9,682 nucleotides of DNA from DATCDR01 sp036510575 (GTDB lineage Bacteria; Actinomycetota; Acidimicrobiia; Acidimicrobiales; Bog-793), in contig DATCDR010000125.1 in assembly GCA_036510575.1 (NCBI GenBank), positions 1-9,682 on the forward strand, read 5' to 3'. Both the position numbers and the translations under genes were made by a program. This document shows, piece after piece, positions 5,353-9,682 of the stretch; positions within the stretch are counted from its first letter, which is position 1; every line of letters begins with the position of its first letter. The notes below the pieces were generated by a model, which was not told the DNA's origin, did not search any database, and saw only the letters and a list, made by a program, of their open reading frames with translations.

Positions 5353-6459
5353 TCAGCCCCAGGTGCGATGGGCGACGCTCGTGACCAGCTCGAGCTTTGC
5401 GCGCTGCTCGTCAGCGGTCATCGGAGCGTTCGCCGCGGACGCGAACCCGCACTGTGTTGAGATCGCAAGTTCCTCGAGCGGCTTATGGGTCGCTGCCTCT
5501 TCGAGGCGGGACTCGACGAGCTTGGCATCCTCGAGTGGCGCCGCCTTTGTGGTGAGCATGCCGAGGACGGCGACCGTTCCGGGCTTCACGAGCGAGATCG
5601 GTCCGAAGTCTCCTGCTCGGTCCGAGTCGTACTCGAGGAGGACGACGTCGACGTCGAGGTTCGGGAACAGCGGCTCAGCGATCGTCGCGTAGCCACCTGA
5701 GGAGTGCCACTGCCCGGCCCCGCCGTTGCCGCGGCAGACGTGGAGCGCTCTCGTGACCTCGAGCCCTTCGAACACCGAGGAGTCGAGCGCCGCGTCGAAG
5801 GCGATTTCGGCGTCGAGGTCGTGTCCCTGGGCCGCGTGCCAGGCGCGGTTCTCCGGATCACAAAGCGAGCCGTAGTTCGGCGCGTCGAGCTGGAGGTAGT
5901 CACAGCCCTGCTCGACGAGCCAGGCGCCGATCGAGTGAATCCAGTCGCGCACGTCGCTCAGGTACGCCTCGCAGTTCTCGTAAGCGGCCGTTGAAATCGT
6001 GTCCGACCAGTAGCGGCGGTGATAGCTCGGAGCGGCGATCGTGTACTTGGTCGGTGCGCTCGAGTTTGCCTTCAAGAAGGGAAACTCCTGGCCCGGATGG
6101 GATCCTTCCACAGGTCGAATCTTCTCGACGACTGCCGCGAACGTGCCGCCGCCGGTGAATCGACCTGGTGCCTCGACCACGGTCGCAGGGTATGAGCTCC
6201 TGCCCTCGCGGGTCTCGAGCCCCTGGAGAAACGGCCGAGTGAGCGACCATCCCGAGCGGCGCATCTCTCCGTCGGTGATCACGTCGAGCCCGACCGACTC
6301 TTGGAGCTGGATCGCGCCAAGCACGGCTTCGTCCTCAACTTTGGCCAGCTCATCTTTGGTTGCGGTGCCCTCTGTAAAGGCCTTTCGAACCGCGAGCAGT
6401 GACTCGGGCTGGAGCAAGCTGCCGACGTTCTCGGCTCGGTATCTCTTCGATGCGGTCAA
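5353..6459 (-). CDS. MetE-like single-domain (core) cobalamin-independent methionine synthase family protein
   Basis: Related to the C-terminal catalytic domain of MetE, which uses a Zn-bound homocysteine thiolate as methyl acceptor. The 368-residue barrel keeps all four zinc ligands: H240-x-C242 (LHVCRGN), E276 (LLEYDSD) and C337 (STQCGF), plus ITDGEMRR (61-68) and LQLDAPNYG (189-197). It lacks the N-terminal half of full-length MetE (over 700 residues), so folate binding is doubtful. Such core proteins are either methionine synthases with another methyl donor or other thiol alkyltransferases, such as the epoxyalkane:CoM transferase relatives. I chose TTG 6459 for its strong AAAGGGGA site (six bases away) and because homology begins there. 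An in-frame ATG at 6498 falls inside a hairpin arm and adds 13 unrelated residues. The minus-strand MDR gene lies 111 bases upstream. Confidence 0.85.
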   Translation of the reverse strand: MTASKRYRAENVGSLLQPESLLAVRKAFTEGTATKDELAKVEDEAVLGAIQLQESVGLDVITDGEMRRSGWSLTRPFLQGLETREGRSSYPATVVEAPGRFTGGGTFAAVVEKIRPVEGSHPGQEFPFLKANSSAPTKYTIAAPSYHRRYWSDTISTAAYENCEAYLSDVRDWIHSIGAWLVEQGCDYLQLDAPNYGSLCDPENRAWHAAQGHDLDAEIAFDAALDSSVFEGLEVTRALHVCRGNGGAGQWHSSGGYATIAEPLFPNLDVDVVLLEYDSDRAGDFGPISLVKPGTVAVLGMLTTKAAPLEDAKLVESRLEEAATHKPLEELAISTQCGFASAANAPMTADEQRAKLELVTSVAHRTWG

Positions 6460-6480
6460 GACGGGTCCCCTTTGTCGTGC

Positions 6481-6501
6481 TGGATGCCTTCGAGGCATCC
6501 A
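6481..6501 (-). promoter_or_regulatory. strong stem-loop in the leader of the MetE-like gene
   Basis: TGGATGCCT (6481-6489) and AGGCATCCA (6493-6501) form a perfect 9-bp stem with a 3-base loop, extendable by two more pairs past a bulged A. On the minus strand it stands seven bases upstream of the AAAGGGGA ribosome site of the MetE-like gene and about 70 bases after the MDR stop. It could be a terminator for the MDR gene (no U-tract), an mRNA-stabilising leader hairpin, or a palindromic operator. It is too small for a cobalamin or SAM riboswitch. Confidence 0.4.
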
Positions 6502-6545
6502 AGCGGGTCGGTGGTACAGCTGTTGGAGGTCTTTTTCAGCCCTTG

Positions 6546-6563
6546 TCGGTGCCGCGGCGCCGA
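6546..6563 (-). terminator. near-palindromic GC-rich hairpin after the MDR gene
   Basis: TCGGTGCC and GGCGCCGA pair (one G-U/T-G position) around GC, starting eight bases after the MDR stop on the minus strand. The RNA that follows reads CAAGGGCTGAAAAAG, without a U-tract, so this is a weak candidate. Confidence 0.25.
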
Positions 6564-6570
6564 CGCCGGC

Positions 6571-7506
6571 TCAGAACGTGATGACGAGGCGGCCCCGCAC
6601 CCCGCCTGCGCTTAGGCGCTCCTGGGCTTTAGCGGCGCGTTCGGGGGGAAAAGTGTCGGCCACCCGAAGGGTCAGCGCGCCAGATTCTGCGAGGCGCCCA
6701 AGTGCGTCGAGTGCCACCTGGTTCTCGGCGTAATCACTGACCCGGACCTGGATGATGGCGATGTCGCGCTCGGGCTCGCCGGCGAATAGCCGCACCGCGG
6801 CGATTTTCCCGCCGTCTCGCACCGCACCGAGAACCGGTGCACCGATCACCGCCGCGTCGAGGACCGCGTCGACGCCGTCGGGGTAGAGCGCACGGACGCT
6901 CGAGACGAGATCGTCGGCCCGATCGAGAAAAGTCGTCGCGCCAAAGCCGAGAACGGTCTCCTCGTCGCTAGATGACGCGGTGGCGATCACGTTCAGGCCG
7001 TCGGCCTTGCCGAGCTCCACGCCATAGGACCCGACCGCGCCTGCCGCTCCGGTTACGAGCAGCGTCGATCCACGCGGTAGTTCGAGCAGGTCGAGCGCTC
7101 GTCGGACCGTAAGTCCGTTCATTGGAATCGTGGCGGCCTCAATGAGGCTGGCGTTGGCGGGGATCTTGGCGACAGACGCTGCGGGCACGACGCAGAACTC
7201 CGACTGCGCGCCCCTTCCCGTTCGTTGGGGAACCACGATCGCCATTACCTGGTCGCCTACGTCCCATGATGAGCCACTGCCGACGGCATCGATGGTGCCT
7301 GCTGCTTCCATCCCCGGCACATAGGGCGGCTCTTTGTCGGCGAGGGCGGCCGCGGCGGTTCCGGATCGGAATCCGATGTCGGTTGGATTCACCGTTGCCG
7401 CAGCGACACGGATTCGGACCTCACCCGGTCCCGGTTCGGGGGTGGGCAGCTCCACGACTTCCAACGCTTCTGGACCACCGAAGGTCCTGACTCCTACAGC
7501 TCGCAT
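6571..7506 (-). CDS. zinc-free MDR oxidoreductase, NADPH:quinone reductase type
   Basis: A 311-residue medium-chain dehydrogenase/reductase that would reduce quinones or enones with NADPH in the cytoplasm; the substrate is unknown. It has the GroES-like domain (about 1-120) with VNPTDIGFRSG (39-49) and GMEAAGTIDAVG (65-76), where zinc alcohol dehydrogenases have GHE. The catalytic Cys/His and the four-Cys structural zinc loop are absent. The Rossmann domain follows with VTGAAGAVGS at 151-160, and the C-terminus GGVRGRLVITF is typical of the quinone-reductase branch. ATG 7506 begins the homology. There is no Shine-Dalgarno, but a -10-like TACAGT ends seven bases upstream of the A of the ATG, so the mRNA may be leaderless. 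An upstream in-frame extension to 7851 is antisense to the neighbouring gene and is rejected. Divergent from the F420-type cassette. Confidence 0.88.
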   Translation of the reverse strand: MRAVGVRTFGGPEALEVVELPTPEPGPGEVRIRVAAATVNPTDIGFRSGTAAAALADKEPPYVPGMEAAGTIDAVGSGSSWDVGDQVMAIVVPQRTGRGAQSEFCVVPAASVAKIPANASLIEAATIPMNGLTVRRALDLLELPRGSTLLVTGAAGAVGSYGVELGKADGLNVIATASSSDEETVLGFGATTFLDRADDLVSSVRALYPDGVDAVLDAAVIGAPVLGAVRDGGKIAAVRLFAGEPERDIAIIQVRVSDYAENQVALDALGRLAESGALTLRVADTFPPERAAKAQERLSAGGVRGRLVITF

Positions 7507-7512
7507 GCGGGC

Positions 7513-7518
7513 ACTGTA
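7513..7518 (-). promoter_or_regulatory. -10 box for leaderless transcript of the MDR gene
   Basis: On the minus strand TACAGT is followed by GCCCGC and then ATG. Six bases between the -10 and the start codon put transcription start at or next to the A of the ATG, the arrangement of leaderless actinobacterial mRNAs. No good -35 is visible. Confidence 0.4.
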
Positions 7519-7556
7519 TCGCCGGGATCGCGAGTTCTGTGCGGGAAAATCGCCGG
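7518..7556. repeat. direct repeat ATCGCCGG x2 in the divergent promoter region
   Basis: ATCGCCGG occurs at 7518-7525 and 7549-7556, 31 bases apart (about three helical turns), between the divergent MDR and F420-type genes. The first copy overlaps the MDR -10 by one base. This fits tandem sites for a regulator of either gene, but only two copies are present. Confidence 0.25.
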
Positions 7557-7611
7557 CCGCAGTAGCGTCTCTCTGGCCCATCGAATGCATGGGATCGAGT
7601 TGGAGGAACAG

Positions 7612-8043
7612 ATGCCGCTGCGCGAAGACTACCCAGACGCTCGCGAGTACAACCTGGCGACTGCCAAGGAGCTGCGCGAGACGGGCGACGTCACCGGTGA
7701 CTTCGCGGGCCGCACGATTCTCATTTTGACCACGACTGGGGCAAAGAGCGGCAACAAGCACGAGACGCCGCTCGGCTACACCGACCTGAATGGCCGGATC
7801 CTGGTCTCCGCGGGCGCCGGTGGTTCGGACAAGCACCCTGCCTGGTATCACAACCTCGTCGCGAATCCCGAGGTCACGGTAGAGATTCCAGGCCGAACCT
7901 TCCAGGCGACCGCTACGCCCACAAAGGGCGAGGAGTACGCAGCGATCGCGGCCGACCGGCTGAAGACGAATGCCGGTTTTGCCCGGAATCAGTCGCGCAC
8001 TACGCGCGTGATCCCCTTGATTTGGCTCGATCCGATCGACTGA
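7612..8043 (+). CDS. F420-type nitroreductase/quinone reductase family protein 1
   Basis: A 143-residue split beta-barrel protein of the Ddn-like (DUF385, deazaflavin-dependent) family, which reduces quinones or nitro compounds with F420H2. Motifs: ILTTTGAKSGNKHETPL (38-54), with the GxKSG cofactor loop at 43-47; GGSDKHPAWYHNLVANPEV (70-88), the F420-binding segment with K74, P76, W78, Y79 and N81; and a C-terminal RVIPLIWL (132-139). The N-terminus EYNLATAKELR replaces the variable helix of Ddn, so the substrate is not predictable. ATG 7612 has a textbook GGAGG (7602-7606). ATG 7585 is in frame but has no ribosome site. The next gene overlaps its end by 22 bases if TTG 8022 is used, implying one operon. 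It is a paralogue of the gene at 8860-9291. No F420 biosynthesis gene is in view. Confidence 0.88.
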   Translation: MPLREDYPDAREYNLATAKELRETGDVTGDFAGRTILILTTTGAKSGNKHETPLGYTDLNGRILVSAGAGGSDKHPAWYHNLVANPEVTVEIPGRTFQATATPTKGEEYAAIAADRLKTNAGFARNQSRTTRVIPLIWLDPID

Positions 8044-8807
8044 CGCGCACCGGCCTTATTCGCCAACTTCGTGAGGCAGGCTGTGTCGCGGCTGAAGAGG
8101 AGGCCGATGAGCTGCTCGGCGCAGCGGCCGGACCAGAGCACCTCGCGTCGATGCTTGCTCGCCGGGTCGAGGGCGAGCCGCTTGCGTGGATCGTCGGCTC
8201 CGTTCTCTTCTGCGGCGTCCGAGTGCTCGTCCATCCTGGCGTGTACGTCCCGCGATGGCAAAGCGAGCCGCTCGTGCGGCGTGGCGCTTCGCTTCTCGAA
8301 GATGGAGGACGAGCTGTCGACCTCTGCACGGGGTCTGGCGCGTTGGTGCTTGGCCTGCGGGCGCTCGCTCCCCTTGCTCGGGTGGTGGGAACCGAGATCG
8401 ACGCCGCCGCAGCCGCGTGCGCCCGGGCGAACGGAGTCGAGCTCTACGAAGGCGAGCTCGACGCGGCACTGCCGCGTTCGTTCGAGGGGACCGTCGATCT
8501 CGTGATCGGCGTCGTGCCCTACGTTCCGCGCGCCGAGCTCCAATACCTGCCGCGCGACGTCCTCAGATACGAGCCGACGATGGCGCTAGACGGTGGGCTC
8601 GACGGCAGCGAGTTCTTGCATCGGGCTGTCGGTTTGGCGACGTGGGCACTTCGGGGCGGCGGCGTCTTGCTATTAGAGCTCGGCGGCACCGAAGACGAGG
8701 TGATCCGGCCAGCGCTGGTCGCCGCCGGGTTCGAGGCGGTCGAGTCGATCCTCGACGAGGAGGGTGATCTTCGGGCGATTGAAGCGGTTCGAGTCGCTTC
8801 GAAGTAG
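8022..8807 (+). CDS. PrmC/HemK-related protein-(glutamine-N5) methyltransferase-like protein
   Basis: A SAM-dependent methyltransferase of the PrmC/HemK clan, closest to the actinobacterial PrmC-related family annotated as putative protein N5-glutamine methyltransferase. In the 261 residues I see an N-terminal helical region with ARRVEGEPLAWIVGSVLF (46-63) and HPGVYVPRWQSEPLV (71-85), the SAM loop DLCTGSGAL (100-108), acidic motif GTEID (123-127), and EPTMALDGGLDGSEFL (184-199). The catalytic NPPY motif reads VVPY (164-167): the Asn that holds the target glutamine amide is Val. Related proteins usually keep NAPY there, so activity on glutamine is doubtful. The start is uncertain. TTG 8022 gives 22 bases of overlap with the reductase gene; a CTG at 8040 sits on the TGA (CTGA). 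Neither has a Shine-Dalgarno, as in coupled genes. Confidence 0.8.
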   Translation: MARSDRLTRTGLIRQLREAGCVAAEEEADELLGAAAGPEHLASMLARRVEGEPLAWIVGSVLFCGVRVLVHPGVYVPRWQSEPLVRRGASLLEDGGRAVDLCTGSGALVLGLRALAPLARVVGTEIDAAAAACARANGVELYEGELDAALPRSFEGTVDLVIGVVPYVPRAELQYLPRDVLRYEPTMALDGGLDGSEFLHRAVGLATWALRGGGVLLLELGGTEDEVIRPALVAAGFEAVESILDEEGDLRAIEAVRVASK

Positions 8808-8817
8808 CGCCGGCGCT
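8806..8817. repeat. perfect palindrome AGCGCCGGCGCT at the end of the methyltransferase gene
   Basis: A 12-base self-complementary sequence that begins inside the TAG stop codon and lies 42 bases before the next gene. It is too tight for a good RNA hairpin. It could be a binding site for the 52-base spacer before F420-type gene 2, or chance. Confidence 0.25.
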
Positions 8818-8859
8818 CGTGTGGCTACGGTAGATGCGCGTTTTAAAAAAGGAGATTCG

Positions 8860-9291
8860 ATGCCACGACGTTCTGAGGTGAGCGACGCACAGGAGTACAA
8901 CCGACTGACCGCGGAGGAGTTCCGCGCCAACAAGGGCAAGACCCTTGGAGACTTCGAGGGAAGGCCGATCCTGCTGCTCACCACGATAGGAGCCAAAAGC
9001 GGGGCCGAGCGCGTGAACCCACTGATCTATGCCGACTATGGCGACCGAGTAATCGTCTGTGGCGCAGTCGGAGGCGCGGATACGAATCCTGGTTGGTACT
9101 TCAACATCCTCGCTCACCCGGACGTGCGCATCGAGGTCGGTGAAGAGGACTTCAGGACGACCGCGATCGTGACGAGCGGCGCTGACCGTGACGCGATCTT
9201 CGCCGAGCGCTGTGCGAACTCACCGGCGTTTAACCAGTACCAGGCGATGACCAAACGTGTCATCCCGATCATTGCCTTTCCGCGGCCCTAA
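8860..9291 (+). CDS. F420-type nitroreductase/quinone reductase family protein 2
   Basis: A second 143-residue Ddn-like (DUF385) protein, about 40% identical by eye to the one at 7612-8043 over its whole length. It has LLTTIGAKSGAERVNPL (39-55), with GxKSG at 44-48; GGADTNPGWYFNILAHPDV (71-89), where the position of K74 in paralogue 1 is Thr75; and RVIPIIAF (133-140). VNPL after the cofactor loop is closer to mycobacterial Ddn than paralogue 1 is. ATG 8860 has AAAGGAG ending five bases upstream. An in-frame ATG at 8764, inside the methyltransferase gene, is rejected. The 52-base gap has its own AT-rich ribosome site and possibly a TACGGT -10 (8826-8831), so the gene may be read both from the operon and alone. 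Its last 72 bases are overlapped by a minus-strand frame. Confidence 0.88.
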   Translation: MPRRSEVSDAQEYNRLTAEEFRANKGKTLGDFEGRPILLLTTIGAKSGAERVNPLIYADYGDRVIVCGAVGGADTNPGWYFNILAHPDVRIEVGEEDFRTTAIVTSGADRDAIFAERCANSPAFNQYQAMTKRVIPIIAFPRP

Positions 9292-9570
9292 GAGCTGATA
9301 GTTGGACGCTCCTAAGGAACCTGGCGCGCGCGCCGCTTGCTCGATCCACTTCTGCAGCTCCGGTCGCTTGAGGTCCTCCAGGTTCTTTACCTTGAGGTAC
9401 CGAGTCCGGTCGCGCGTCCCCAGAGGTGGCGGAAACTCGAAGTTGGCCCCACCCAGGAAGACGACATTCACCGAAACGTCGTAGGGGGCTAATTCGATGA
9501 GCCATCCGAGTTCTGATAGCCCGTAATACCCTCTTTTTCGGCTGACCGGACTTCCGGAGTTAGTAGGCAT
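9220..9570 (-). pseudogene. DUF1801-like C-terminal fragment, probable remnant
   Basis: A 116-residue frame whose middle part, about residues 17-83, resembles the C-terminal half of DUF1801/YdhG-type small proteins (an N-V-x-F-x-G-A segment, then Y-L-K-V-x-N-L-E-D and RPELQKWIEQAA). The N-terminal half of that fold is missing, and none of the three upstream frames to the window edge supplies it. No Shine-Dalgarno precedes the ATG at 9570. The last 25 or so residues are antisense to the F420-type gene, running past the place where the family should end, as if the original stop was lost. The first 20 codons are also AT-richer than the rest. I read it as a decayed gene. A genuine short gene is possible; the family assignment is from memory of its pattern and is moderate. 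Confidence 0.45.
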
Positions 9571-9582
9571 TTTTGACGGTCT

Positions 9583-9667
9583 CTGATCACGTTTTCCCTG
9601 CTCATCGCGCGGCGAGATAGCAGAAATGGGCTAAAGCTGTAGGCACACGAATAGTAGACGTGATCAG
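9583..9667. repeat. 10-base inverted repeat with 65-base spacing near the window end
   Basis: CTGATCACGT (9583-9592) and ACGTGATCAG (9658-9667) are exact reverse complements. Each arm contains the palindrome TGATCA. The enclosed 65 bases are AT-richer than the window and hold no open frame of note. Possible readings are paired operator sites, ends of a tiny non-autonomous element, or chance. No target-site duplication can be judged because the window ends 15 bases later. Confidence 0.3.
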
Positions 9668-9682
9668 CACATCGATGTAATC

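Noticed and set aside
6460..6570. Cobalamin or SAM riboswitch before the MetE-like gene
   Set aside because: The 111-base spacer is too short for a cobalamin riboswitch and shows only a simple hairpin, without conserved junction sequences that I can recognise.
6041..6733. 230-codon plus-strand frame antisense to the MetE-like gene
   Set aside because: Ser/Arg/Pro-rich shadow of a gene with an intact zinc site.
7507..7851. 115-residue extension of the MDR protein
   Set aside because: It is antisense to F420-type gene 1 and the divergent promoter; MDR homology starts at ATG 7506.
8056..8767. Several long overlapping frames on both strands in the methyltransferase region
   Set aside because: Arg-rich shadows; only the frame at 8022-8807 has recognisable methyltransferase motifs.

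Overview
The window reads as chromosomal DNA of a high-GC Gram-positive bacterium. Most codons end in G or C, several genes use GTG or TTG starts, and the gene set is actinobacterial: an EgtB/EgtD ergothioneine pair, two small F420 (deazaflavin)-type oxidoreductases, an aerobic acyl desaturase and a PhoU. I suspect a deep-branching actinomycete (class Acidimicrobiia or a neighbour). This is inferred from gene content, since the window has no rRNA or other marker gene. I see no transposase, integrase, phage gene, CRISPR array, tRNA or rRNA.

Layout, left to right. Bases 1-519 hold no convincing gene; they carry a possible tail of an upstream frame and a run of short perfect palindromes. Bases 520-2748 are a two-gene ergothioneine operon, egtB-egtD. 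A 137-residue ParB-like-fold orphan (2759-3172, minus) converges on egtD with a 10-base gap. After a 302-base divergent spacer comes a three-His-box membrane desaturase (3475-4533), then a phoU-like gene (4625-5233). A convergent spacer with a long hairpin separates phoU from two minus-strand genes: a single-domain MetE-like zinc methyltransferase (5353-6459) and a zinc-free quinone-oxidoreductase-type MDR enzyme (6571-7506). Divergent from these is a compact plus-strand cassette: F420-type reductase 1 (7612-8043), a PrmC/HemK-related methyltransferase (8022-8807) and F420-type reductase 2 (8860-9291). The window ends with what looks like the C-terminal remnant of a DUF1801-type protein on the minus strand, and AT-richer non-coding DNA.

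How the genes work together. EgtD trimethylates histidine with SAM, and EgtB then adds sulfur from a cysteine donor. The MetE-like protein belongs to methyl-group metabolism, and the MDR enzyme and both F420-type proteins to redox chemistry. The shared redox/one-carbon theme is suggestive, but only egtBD and the 7612-9291 cassette look like operons.

Most worth a second look: (i) two genes whose translation start lies in or beside a perfect inverted repeat: egtB, where the 9-bp stem contains the Shine-Dalgarno, and phoU, where the 10-bp stem contains the GTG start and the loop carries a five-codon leader ORF that stops on that start codon; (ii) the reductase-methyltransferase-reductase cassette, in which the PrmC-like enzyme has lost the Asn of its catalytic NPPY-type motif; (iii) an EgtB that looks like the cysteine-using type. 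I found no clearly new multi-gene system.
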